The notes below the pieces were generated by a model that was given only the letters and a program-made list of their open reading frames with translations, was not told the DNA's origin and did not search any database. From Paenibacillus sp. Soil766 (lineage in GTDB: Bacteria > Bacillota > Bacilli > Paenibacillales > NBRC-103111): a stretch of DNA of 64,000 nt. The stretch is from contig NZ_LMSJ01000024.1 of the NCBI RefSeq assembly GCF_001428105.1, positions 53,747 to 117,746 of the forward strand, written 5' to 3'. Shown piece after piece: positions 36,050 through 44,310 of this stretch. The first letter of the stretch is position 1; every line of letters begins with the position of its first letter. A program made the translations under genes and the position numbers.

Positions 36050-37941
36050 TGTGACATCCCTACCTTAGCTGAATTTCGTTGCTCTTCAAAGCACGACTCT
36101 GACTTCTGTTTAAACTCATGCCACAAAGCCATACAAAGCTTGTGAACTTCCGTACAATGAAGTAAATAGGTTCCGAAGTGCTCGACAACCTTTTTCCCTT
36201 TAACGAAAATATTAGTTTCTCTCAAAATAGAAGGAGAAGTTTTTCCGAGCAATTCGAATTGTACTCTCAACATTGGCTTTATAAAGACACAGAAAAAATC
36301 ATTTCTAATTAGTTCATTAAACAATTTATCAAATTTAGTGAAGCAATTTTCTAACACATGTGCCTCACGTCGCTGTGTATGATCTTCCATTTTCTTTATC
36401 AGCTTTGCCAATTTACTGATTAGCTTATTCATCTCTTCGTGAGCATCTTCCATTCGATCCACTCGCTTCGCAAAGTAAGATTGCGAATATTCCGTAGGCT
36501 CTGATTTATACCAATCTGGATTTACCATTCGCGAATTAGAAAGGTGTTTTTCCATAACCTCTTGGAAAGGAACATACTTGGCTCCTTCGATTTTCGCTCC
36601 ACCCCTCGTTGTATTGAGAACCTTACCTTCCAACCCGAGAGAGGCAATTGTACTTTGCATTTGTAGTCTCGAACTGTTATGACTGTTCGTTGTGAGTATC
36701 ATACCGCCCTCTACACTTTCAGTTTCGACGGTCTGATTGATCTCAGCCTGGGACAATTGGTTAGGTCTCTGCTGATATTGAATCCCCTCAGAATAATACT
36801 GATTATTTCTGAATCCAAAGTTTTGCCCAACTAATATAATCGGACTCGCCTTCATCTTACTCAACAATTGCAAAGTCAGAACAGCAATAGACGGAGCATC
36901 GGCAATAATTTCACTTCTATCTAATGGGTCAAGAAAATACGAGGAGACTGTATCTTGCGACGTAATCATATGAAGTTGCGGACCCGGATACTGTGCCACT
37001 GTCTCATAACCGACACTACTCCCAAATATCAAGGGAATATCTTGACGTCCCTCTTGAATGACATCCTCGAAAACTTTAATATTCCACGGATTCGGGTCAT
37101 ACGTTGTCATGGCATCGGGAACGATTCCTTTGGCCAACAGTGCCTTATTGGCTGAACCAACCGTGAAGATATACGCAGTGCCCTGATCTTTGATTAAGCG
37201 AATATTTTCGATTTCATCCTGTAGTGACGGACCTGCTGCAACTAACAATACGGGCTTATCTTGAAAAACCACCCTCTTGTCTTTCACAATATTCGAGGTG
37301 CTCATCACTTTAGGAGCATTTTTAATACTATTAAACACCCAGAGCTTCTCATAACCCTTGTTGACAGCTAGAGAGTTTTTGTAATCTGTAATTCGCTTCT
37401 TAAACTTGTCATAAAAGAGCTTCGTTTCTTGCGCAAATACTCTTTCGTATGCCGGCGGCACGACAAGTAATACATGCTCCAGCAAGTTATCCATAAAGCC
37501 AGCCAGAAAAGCATCTATATTCTCGATATTGACACCAAGTCCTCTTAGATGCTTCACTGTGAAATCATTCAAAGATCGTTCTTCTAGAAAGCGATAAAAT
37601 ATGCCTGGATTGGGTTCAAACATAAAATAGCTCATATTCGAATATTTCTTTAGAAAAACCTCGATATGATAACCCAAGCCCACTCCGAAGAATAATACAT
37701 GCTTATAGTTCGATATATTCCCTAACCCCTCAACGAATCTTTCCGCTTCTTGCGTCGGGTTGTATTGACTGTGCAAAAATTGAGTCTTGCCCTCGTTAAC
37801 AACCGATAAGTTCGTTTCCTGATTTCTTGCTTCAACACAGGTTACATGAGAGAAATCTGCACTCTCAGCATATGCGTTCATATAATCCAAAACCGAGGAG
37901 TGCTGTTTTTTCAGTAATTTGACGTTATCAATTAAGATCAT
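36046..37941 (-). CDS. maf: Motility accessory factor, flagellin nonulosonic acid transferase
   Basis: The 631-residue protein belongs to the Maf family (DUF115/MAF_flag10), which transfers pseudaminic or related acids onto serine/threonine of flagellin in the cytoplasm before export. The central domain at about residues 200-400 includes PVLLVAAGPSLQDEIENI, DAMTTYDPNPWNIKVF and IILVGQNFGF. N- and C-terminal regions are helical. This gene ties the operon to flagella rather than to capsule. Confidence 0.9.
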   Translation of the reverse strand: MILIDNVKLLKKQHSSVLDYMNAYAESADFSHVTCVEARNQETNLSVVNEGKTQFLHSQYNPTQEAERFVEGLGNISNYKHVLFFGVGLGYHIEVFLKKYSNMSYFMFEPNPGIFYRFLEERSLNDFTVKHLRGLGVNIENIDAFLAGFMDNLLEHVLLVVPPAYERVFAQETKLFYDKFKKRITDYKNSLAVNKGYEKLWVFNSIKNAPKVMSTSNIVKDKRVVFQDKPVLLVAAGPSLQDEIENIRLIKDQGTAYIFTVGSANKALLAKGIVPDAMTTYDPNPWNIKVFEDVIQEGRQDIPLIFGSSVGYETVAQYPGPQLHMITSQDTVSSYFLDPLDRSEIIADAPSIAVLTLQLLSKMKASPIILVGQNFGFRNNQYYSEGIQYQQRPNQLSQAEINQTVETESVEGGMILTTNSHNSSRLQMQSTIASLGLEGKVLNTTRGGAKIEGAKYVPFQEVMEKHLSNSRMVNPDWYKSEPTEYSQSYFAKRVDRMEDAHEEMNKLISKLAKLIKKMEDHTQRREAHVLENCFTKFDKLFNELIRNDFFCVFIKPMLRVQFELLGKTSPSILRETNIFVKGKKVVEHFGTYLLHCTEVHKLCMALWHEFKQKSESCFEEQRNSAKVGMSQ

Positions 37942-38512
37942 AAGTTCTTACCTCTTGGTCAATGACCGTCTGCACTGCTTTAGTGATATCCTTAATAAAC
38001 GGCAATATTTCATAAAGCAGCATATCTACAATCAGTGAAATATCTTGATTCTCTACCGATTCCTGTATAACCGGCATCATACCTTCTAGGCGTACCTTTA
38101 AAGATGTAAAGGGCTCCTCGTTGAGCTTACCCAGCACTTCATCCATCCACCCTATCGCATCCAGCAGATTAGCCAAGGAGCGCCAAGTCTCTTCGATCGG
38201 ATTGCGGTCAAATTGTCTAGCTAAATACTCAATTTCTGGTTCAGCACGCTCTGTATATTTGTTCAGGTCCACCAGAACTTCCTCGCGCAGTTGCTCTTTA
38301 GTCAATAGGTGTACCTGTACTGTCTGAATTTGGCTGCAATTGTTTTCGAAGTATTCCTCGAATTCTCCATAAAGCACAGTTTCATCAGCTGTTAAATGGC
38401 TGAAATATAGCCCGGAATCCGCTAAGCATTCATTAATTAATTGTTCTATTTCCTTTAATGTATTTCGAGTATTCAACAATTTAAATTGACGATCAAGCAT
38501 CAGAAGCTTCAT
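37928..38512 (-). CDS. Uncharacterised protein at the head of the glycosylation operon
   Basis: I do not recognise this 194-residue protein. It is acidic, probably mostly helical, with no signal peptide or membrane segment and one internal leucine/charge-rich region at about 70-110. It overlaps maf by 14 bases, so the two are likely made together; a helper for Maf or an anti-aggregation factor for flagellin would fit. It is the first gene behind a sigma-D-type promoter. Confidence 0.7.
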   Translation of the reverse strand: MKLLMLDRQFKLLNTRNTLKEIEQLINECLADSGLYFSHLTADETVLYGEFEEYFENNCSQIQTVQVHLLTKEQLREEVLVDLNKYTERAEPEIEYLARQFDRNPIEETWRSLANLLDAIGWMDEVLGKLNEEPFTSLKVRLEGMMPVIQESVENQDISLIVDMLLYEILPFIKDITKAVQTVIDQEVRTYDLN

Positions 38513-38544
38513 GGACCCTCCACCTTCAAATAGATATATAATAT

Positions 38545-38572
38545 ATATCGGGAAATCTTATTGTCAAATTTA
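38545..38572 (-). promoter_or_regulatory. Sigma-D-type promoter of the glycosylation operon
   Basis: On the minus strand TAAA (38572-38569), 16 bases, then CCCGATAT (38552-38545), 33 nt before the start codon at 38512. It overlaps the end of the DUF2920 gene. The same -10 sequence occurs before hag. Confidence 0.7.
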
Positions 38573-38575
38573 GCG

Positions 38576-39670
38576 TTAATTGTTGGAAGATGTCACATTT
38601 TTCACTCTACTTGCAATAATCATACCTGATGAACAGTCAAAATTATAGTGATAACCAGGTGTTACTATGCTGTGTGACGACAGGACAACACCGGATTTAT
38701 TTATTTTCTCTGCTTTAAAGTTATGAAGAACGTAATCAATTAACTTCGTACTATCTTGTTTGTAAGTCTCTTCGATATGTGACGCTGGTTCGTACTGCAT
38801 GGATAAAAGAATCGAATTACTAAATTGAGCTTTGGAAAAATTACTCTCACTGCTTTGCTGAACACTTTGGCACGATACAATATTGCAATAGTTTTGAAAC
38901 TTTCTATACAAGTTTGGAAGACGAAGGAGCTCAAGGTCGACATCGATTTGATTTACCAAATATGAGAATTCTACATCTAAACGCATCTGCCCTATCGTGC
39001 TGCTCAAATAACGGGGTTGAGCTAAATATGGAGAGACGAGATATCCAGAATAGTCTATAAGTTGATGAAACAGTCTTGGTGCGACTGCATTGCATACATA
39101 TGCTAAGTAAGCTCCGTGTCCAGCCCCAGAGATCACTATTTTCTCATGGTTGAATGCAAATTGATTATCTTTGAGAATAGCCATTACCCCAAGGACAGCA
39201 CTTACAAGATCTACTGCTTGCATCAGTCCCATATCGTTGAAATTGGACTTCGTCTCATTAAGAACTTCCTTGCCTCTCAGATGAAAAGGATAATGCCTGC
39301 CCACTTCAAGTAAACGGTTTAAGTTTATTGAATTATCTTGATTAACATAATCAAAGTGATTTTTGGAAAGCGTTCGTGATAGCTCGTCTACTCCGATTTC
39401 AAGCACAGGATTTTGAATTCCCTGCATAAATTCCAATCCAAAATAATCACATTGTATCGTAATCATATTCATGTCATCTGCAATACGACCTCTCGCTTCC
39501 AAGAACATCGATGAATCGCTTGTTTGGCCATAATTAGGAATAAGCATAAGTATTCCTGTCTGTTCATTCGTCCCATGCTCCGGGTAGCTGAACGAGACTT
39601 TGAGCTCTCTCTCTGCATATTCATAAATACTTGGGTGTGCAGACATTTGAAATCGATGCGTGACCGCCAT
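38576..39670 (-). CDS. DUF2920 family protein
   Basis: The 364-residue protein matches DUF2920, a family of alpha/beta-hydrolase-like proteins found next to maf and flagellin genes, for example in Campylobacter. The nucleophile elbow IVISGAGHGAYLAYVC at about residues 195-210 has glycine and alanine around GAGHGA where GxSxG would be needed, so it may not be an active hydrolase. It lies between hag and the glycosylation operon and probably helps flagellin modification. Function inferred from context. Confidence 0.78.
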   Translation of the reverse strand: MAVTHRFQMSAHPSIYEYAERELKVSFSYPEHGTNEQTGILMLIPNYGQTSDSSMFLEARGRIADDMNMITIQCDYFGLEFMQGIQNPVLEIGVDELSRTLSKNHFDYVNQDNSINLNRLLEVGRHYPFHLRGKEVLNETKSNFNDMGLMQAVDLVSAVLGVMAILKDNQFAFNHEKIVISGAGHGAYLAYVCNAVAPRLFHQLIDYSGYLVSPYLAQPRYLSSTIGQMRLDVEFSYLVNQIDVDLELLRLPNLYRKFQNYCNIVSCQSVQQSSESNFSKAQFSNSILLSMQYEPASHIEETYKQDSTKLIDYVLHNFKAEKINKSGVVLSSHSIVTPGYHYNFDCSSGMIIASRVKNVTSSNN

Positions 39671-39710
39671 GATTATCCACCATTTCTAATTTAAATTAGT
39701 TTTATAGAAG

Positions 39711-39740
39711 AAAAGACTCTAGCATAGCTAGAGTCTTTTC
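39711..39740. terminator. Terminator of the flagellin gene
   Basis: AAAAGACTCTAGC and GCTAGAGTCTTTT form a perfect 13-pair stem around a short loop, with T runs on both strands. It lies 14 nt after the hag stop codon. Confidence 0.88.
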
Positions 39741-39754
39741 TATGTTTATGCAAA

Positions 39755-41422
39755 TTAACGAAGTAATTGTAGAACACCTTGTGGCTGTTGGTTCGCTTGA
39801 GCCAACATCGATTGAGCAGCTTGCGTAAGGATGTTGTTCTTCGTGAACGTCATCATCTCGCGAGCCATGTCCGCATCGCGGATACGTGACTCTGCAGCTG
39901 TCAAGTTCTCGGAGGAAGTTCCCAAGTTGTTGATTGTATGCTCTAAACGGTTTTGAACAGCACCCAGCTTGGAACGCTCCGAAGATACGCTCTCGATAGC
40001 TTTTTGAATTACTGTAATCGCGTTGGATGCATTAGATGAAGTAGAAACATCCAAGCTACGCTCCACGTTAGTAGCATTTGTACCGTTTGTTACGTTTGCC
40101 TCAGAAGCAAATCCTGTTTTGTTGCTGTTGGAAGTAATACCAAGTGCGTTAGCTCTCATATCACCAACAGCAAGTGCCATTGCTTGGTTCTGGTTAGCAC
40201 CAATTTGGAAGGACAAGGAGTTGTCTGTTCCTGTTGTTGAAGCATTTTTAACTGTAAATTCTAGAGTAGCACTTCCGCTCGCGCCGGATGCAAAACCACC
40301 CGAGAAGTCGAAGGAGAAACTAATTCCATTTCCTGAGAAGGAAACCGCTGAGGTAGTTACACCAGAAACGAAAGTACCCGATGCAAGTACATTCAATGCA
40401 CCGCTTCTTGTTCCGCCATCATGCGTAATTGTGAAACTTCCGCTTTTATCGCCATTATGAGTGAATGTAATGGTATACTTACCTGCGGCAATACCGCTTG
40501 CAATATCCAGGGATTTCAATCCATCAGCAATATCAGCGCGATTAGCTCCAGAACGAGTCACAGAAGTCCACAGCTTGCTCTCTGTCGCAATATCAGTATC
40601 AATTACTGTATCTTTAGCATGAGAAATCGATACTTGGTTAGTAGATCCGGACTCCCAGCCTGCAATTGATGTAATTGTGAAAGAAACGCCTAGCGAATCA
40701 AAGTTGAATTTACCACTTGCATCAGCAGAAACAATGTATTGACCTGATATTTTACCACCACTAGCACCAGAAGTTGCAATGTTTACAACTACTTTACCAC
40801 CACTGCTATGAATTTTAATTGTTCCTGAAGTACCCGAAGTAGAGAATGCATTACCAGCTCCACTCGCAATAGTGATGTTTCCAGAGAACTTCGGACCGTT
40901 AGTGCTAGCAGTACCCGAGTAAGTCAATTCAGATGCCTTAGCCAAAGCTGCTAGATCCGTTGCAGTGTTATATTGACCAGCAACAGCCTTTACAGTGTTG
41001 TCTTTCGTACCATCCAACAATTTCATTGTATTGAACTCTGTTGTGTTACCGATACGATTGATCTCGGAAGTCAACTGGTTGATTTCCTTTTGGATCTCGC
41101 CACGGTCAACGTCTACGTTCGTATCATTGGACGCTTGAACAGCAAGTTCACGCATACGTTGTAGAATGGATTGTGTTTCGTTCAATGCACCTTCTGCTGT
41201 TTGAATCAAGGAGATCGCATCTTGCGAGTTACGGGACGCTTGGTCCAAACCGCGTACTTGCGCTCTCATTTTCTCGGAGATTGCTAGACCTGCTGCATCA
41301 TCACCTGCGCGATTGATACGAAGACCGGAAGACAATTTCTCAAGGGACTTGCTTGTGTTTACGTTGTTTGCGGACAATTGACGGTACGTGTTCAAAGCCG
41401 CGATATTTTGATTAATTCTCAT
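39755..41422 (-). CDS. hag: Flagellin, with large variable central domain
   Basis: The filament protein. The conserved N-terminal D0/D1 part (MRINQNIAALNTYRQLSAN, residues 1 to about 150) and C-terminal part (about 450-555, ending QANQQPQGVLQLLR) are typical. In between lie about 300 residues rich in Ser, Thr, Gly and Ala with repeating beta-strand patterns, unlike the short 300-residue-class flagellins of B. subtilis (Hag about 304 residues). This exposed domain is the likely target for O-glycosylation by Maf. It starts with ATG eight bases after GGGAGG. Confidence 0.96.
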   Translation of the reverse strand: MRINQNIAALNTYRQLSANNVNTSKSLEKLSSGLRINRAGDDAAGLAISEKMRAQVRGLDQASRNSQDAISLIQTAEGALNETQSILQRMRELAVQASNDTNVDVDRGEIQKEINQLTSEINRIGNTTEFNTMKLLDGTKDNTVKAVAGQYNTATDLAALAKASELTYSGTASTNGPKFSGNITIASGAGNAFSTSGTSGTIKIHSSGGKVVVNIATSGASGGKISGQYIVSADASGKFNFDSLGVSFTITSIAGWESGSTNQVSISHAKDTVIDTDIATESKLWTSVTRSGANRADIADGLKSLDIASGIAAGKYTITFTHNGDKSGSFTITHDGGTRSGALNVLASGTFVSGVTTSAVSFSGNGISFSFDFSGGFASGASGSATLEFTVKNASTTGTDNSLSFQIGANQNQAMALAVGDMRANALGITSNSNKTGFASEANVTNGTNATNVERSLDVSTSSNASNAITVIQKAIESVSSERSKLGAVQNRLEHTINNLGTSSENLTAAESRIRDADMAREMMTFTKNNILTQAAQSMLAQANQQPQGVLQLLR

Positions 41423-41429
41423 TGCTATT

Positions 41430-41464
41430 TCCTCCCTGAATTTAAGTTTCCCACATCCATGTGG
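41430..41464 (-). promoter_or_regulatory. Candidate CsrA-binding sites in the hag leader
   Basis: Minus-strand CCACATGGATGTGG (41464-41451) folds into a five-pair stem with GGA in the loop, close to the CsrA consensus ACARGGAUGU. A second GGA-rich site is the ribosome site GGGAGGA (41437-41430) just downstream. This matches the two-site arrangement known for B. subtilis hag, where CsrA blocks translation and FliW relieves it. Confidence 0.65.
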
Positions 41465-41512
41465 TTATGAACTGTTGCTAGGTCGATCGCCCTAAAACAG
41501 TGTCTATGTTAT

Positions 41513-41540
41513 ATATCGGGAGGACATGACTAAAATGTAA
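41513..41540 (-). promoter_or_regulatory. Sigma-D-type promoter of hag
   Basis: The -10 element CCCGATAT (41520-41513) is clear, lying 91 nt before the start codon. The -35 is less clean: TACA at 15 bases or TTAC at 16 bases upstream. Confidence 0.65.
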
Positions 41541-41586
41541 TAGCTGACAGACAAATTTTCGACAGAATTTTAGTTTTTATTCATTT

Positions 41587-41814
41587 TTATTTCTTAAACA
41601 GCTTTTCTTTCAATTGGTTAATTCTCAGCACGTTTTTGGATGCTTCCTGATTTGACTGTTGAATCGACAGATATAGTTCCTTTCGATAAACTTCAACTTC
41701 CTTAGGCGCAATGATGCCTAACTTCACCGTATCACCTTCAACGCCAATTACTGTGAGTTCAATGTTTCCGCCAATGATAATGGACTCACCTTTTTTCCGA
41801 GAAAGAACTAGCAT
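41587..41814 (-). CDS. csrA: Carbon storage regulator CsrA
   Basis: A 75-residue RNA-binding translational repressor with the usual MLVLSRKKGESIIIGGNIELTV start and a longer basic C-terminal tail than E. coli CsrA (61 residues). It overlaps fliW by seven bases, with GGGGAGG seven bases before the ATG. Its expected target is the hag leader. Confidence 0.96.
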   Translation of the reverse strand: MLVLSRKKGESIIIGGNIELTVIGVEGDTVKLGIIAPKEVEVYRKELYLSIQQSNQEASKNVLRINQLKEKLFKK

Positions 41815-42287
41815 GAGAAGTCCTCCCCAACTGTGATTTGTTCAGCTTTGTGGGGCTCTTCTTGAAGACTCAGATTAATAATATGTTTGGTACTATACTT
41901 GGAATTATGCAGAATTACTTGCTTGCCTAGTCTTTCATTACTATTTATTACGATAGGTGCAAGCAAATTTAAGGAGAACTCATCCTTCTCGTTTATTGAA
42001 ACTGTGCATATGACTGTGACATCTTCTTCGTTGGAAATATTCAGCTCATTACGTACCGACACAGGAAGTTCAAAGCCATAATCAGGGAAATAAACAAAAG
42101 GATTAGCGACAATGAATGATAAATCTCCATCTTCCATAGACTGCAAAAAGGAGAATGGCATATCCTCATCGGGAGTCAATATGGCAAATGCTCGCTTTTC
42201 CTCGAATCCTGGCACTCCCTCTGGGAATAAAACCAGTTTTTCTTCGTCAATTTCTACTTCCCCGAGCCTTATTGTATTCAGTAGCAT
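41808..42287 (-). CDS. fliW: Flagellar assembly factor FliW
   Basis: FliW binds both flagellin and CsrA and switches off CsrA repression when flagellin is being exported. I chose the ATG at 42287 (159 residues) seven bases after GGAGAG. The stretch FPEGVPGFEEKRAFAIL is typical, as is FSFLQSMEDGDLSFIVANPF. Confidence 0.95.
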   Translation of the reverse strand: MLLNTIRLGEVEIDEEKLVLFPEGVPGFEEKRAFAILTPDEDMPFSFLQSMEDGDLSFIVANPFVYFPDYGFELPVSVRNELNISNEEDVTVICTVSINEKDEFSLNLLAPIVINSNERLGKQVILHNSKYSTKHIINLSLQEEPHKAEQITVGEDFSC

Positions 42288-42393
42288 CTGTGCACTCTCC
42301 AATTAATTATAGTAAAGTAGCCCACGCTAAAGAGATTACTCTCTTGCATGGGCTAATTATATCGCACTTATGCGAACATTGCTGTCTTAGGCG

Positions 42394-42975
42394 CTATACC
42401 TTCAGATCCAGCTGAGGTGGTATCATCTCAATCGAATTTTTTTGCGCTAAGTAGATATCTAGTTTGCCTGGTGTGTAACTAATTTCGGGAGAATTGGTCT
42501 TCGATTGAATATCAACCGAACCCGGTTCATAGTTAACCTCAGGACGATTGGCTCTATATTGGATGTCCACACTATCCGTTGAGAATGGACCTTCATAATT
42601 AAATTTAAAGTCTTCAAAGAAATTATCCGCTGCCATATCTGCAATCGGGTTACCTCCATTGTGAATCGCTGCCAGTCGGTTACCGATTTCAACCCGCTTA
42701 GCAATTCCCTGTAAAGCCAAACTTTTAGCCTCATTGGCTACAAGCGCCGTGAACTGAAATACATTTCCTTTACCAAGCGCTTCCCAAGATCGGCTCTGAT
42801 CAATGGTCAGATCGCCTTTCCGATAGGTTGCGTCCAATTGTGCCATTCGAGTCGTAATTTGAAAGTCCGGACGCGGCTGACGGATAGATTGCTGACCAAG
42901 ATCTGCATCAATGCCTAATCTGGCATAGGTCTGTCTAAGCTGCACGACTGGCATAGAAGCTATCTCGTCCACCAC
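42394..42975 (-). CDS. yviE: DUF6470 protein, YviE homologue
   Basis: The 193-residue protein lies between flgL and fliW, where Bacillus has yviE. The N-terminal region (QLRQTYARLGIDADLGQQSI) and the repetitive C-terminal part with repeated V-D-I-Q segments match that family. The start is uncertain: GTG 42975 lies in the GGTGGTGGACG ribosome-like region, and ATG 42954 (MPVVQLRQ) is a shorter alternative. Its function is not known. Confidence 0.85.
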   Translation of the reverse strand: MVDEIASMPVVQLRQTYARLGIDADLGQQSIRQPRPDFQITTRMAQLDATYRKGDLTIDQSRSWEALGKGNVFQFTALVANEAKSLALQGIAKRVEIGNRLAAIHNGGNPIADMAADNFFEDFKFNYEGPFSTDSVDIQYRANRPEVNYEPGSVDIQSKTNSPEISYTPGKLDIYLAQKNSIEMIPPQLDLKV

Positions 42976-42998
42976 CTTTCATATACACTCATCACAGA

Positions 42999-44291
42999 CT
43001 ATCTAAGGAAATCAACCAAAGTAGGTGATATGACTTTAGCCCCTACAGACAACGAAGCTTGATAGACATTCTCGTATGTCTTGAGTGTTGTAATAAGTTC
43101 AGCCATATCTGCATCTTCTGTCTTGGACTGAAGCGATTTCAGGTTAATATTAATGTCCTTCAATCGTTCTTCCGAAAGTTGTACCCTGCTCGACTTAGCA
43201 CCAAGTTCCGCACGTGTTTCTAAAAAAGAATTCATACGTGTATCTAATTTACCGAGAAGATTCGATACACCAGCTGAATTTTCCTGGTCAAGCGCATTTG
43301 TGATCTGATTCAATACTTTAAATAAGTTGTCATCGTCGCTAGGATTACCAAAAGCTGCGTTGCCAATCACGTTGACCGGCATGCGGATACCAGTTGCAAT
43401 ATCAAAATAAATTTCTTTATTATCTGTCCGTGAGTATTGGGCTTCTAGATGATACATCGTATCTGTCGAAGCAGAATTAGTCGTCTTCACTAAATCCGAT
43501 AAGTCTTGCTTGGCGCTCAACCATTGTGTCGCCAACGTGCCCCCAGTAATTTCAACGCTACCAGTAGCGCCTGAATTATTCGTTTGTATTGACAACTCCT
43601 GGCCTGACCCCACAGATACTAACACACTACTACCTTGAGGTAGTGCATCATTAATGGCCTTCTGCAGATCAGTCGCAAATTCGGACGCGCCTCCGACACT
43701 ATAATCTTTGGGCGGCAGGGTCACTGTTACTTCTTGACCACGATCGATAACTAACTGAAGTTGATTATTCGCAGTGGTAACATTAGCCGTATTCACGTTA
43801 ACGGTTCCTTGTATGCTGCTACTAAATGGAACTTGAGTTACCTTATTGCTATAAGGAGCTTTATCCGTCATTTGACCGTTAAATACATACTTACCATTAA
43901 AACTGCTGTTGCCAATCGTAATTAATTGATCCGTAAGCTGCATCACCTCTGCTTTAATTGCGTCCATGGCCGTTTTTGGATTACTTCCATTGGAAGCCTC
44001 GACAGATAACTCTCGAATTCGATGCAACGCATCTCCAGCTTGGCCCATCAATGTGTCCGTGAAATCCAACCAAGATGTCGCGGTATCTACATTCTCCAAA
44101 TACTGCTCATTAGCCGTAACGTCTGATCTATACCTCATTGCATAACTTAACCCTACTGGATCATCAGATGGTTTATTAATTTTGCGGCCTGTGGCCGTCT
44201 GATCTTGGTAATGGCTCATTTGCCCTAGATTATAATTCAAATTTCGCAAGAGCTGTGTATTCATCATCCCTTGCGTGATTCTATTCATCAT
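42999..44291 (-). CDS. flgL: Flagellar hook-associated protein 3
   Basis: FlgL is the junction protein between hook and filament. The 430-residue protein has the flagellin-like ends MNRITQGMMNTQLLRNLNYNL and LITTLKTYENVYQASLSVGAK with a larger variable middle. The second ATG (44288) is also possible. It is 19 nt after flgK. Confidence 0.95.
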   Translation of the reverse strand: MMNRITQGMMNTQLLRNLNYNLGQMSHYQDQTATGRKINKPSDDPVGLSYAMRYRSDVTANEQYLENVDTATSWLDFTDTLMGQAGDALHRIRELSVEASNGSNPKTAMDAIKAEVMQLTDQLITIGNSSFNGKYVFNGQMTDKAPYSNKVTQVPFSSSIQGTVNVNTANVTTANNQLQLVIDRGQEVTVTLPPKDYSVGGASEFATDLQKAINDALPQGSSVLVSVGSGQELSIQTNNSGATGSVEITGGTLATQWLSAKQDLSDLVKTTNSASTDTMYHLEAQYSRTDNKEIYFDIATGIRMPVNVIGNAAFGNPSDDDNLFKVLNQITNALDQENSAGVSNLLGKLDTRMNSFLETRAELGAKSSRVQLSEERLKDININLKSLQSKTEDADMAELITTLKTYENVYQASLSVGAKVISPTLVDFLR

Positions 44292-44310
44292 CGGCTGTCA
44301 TGCCCCCTTA

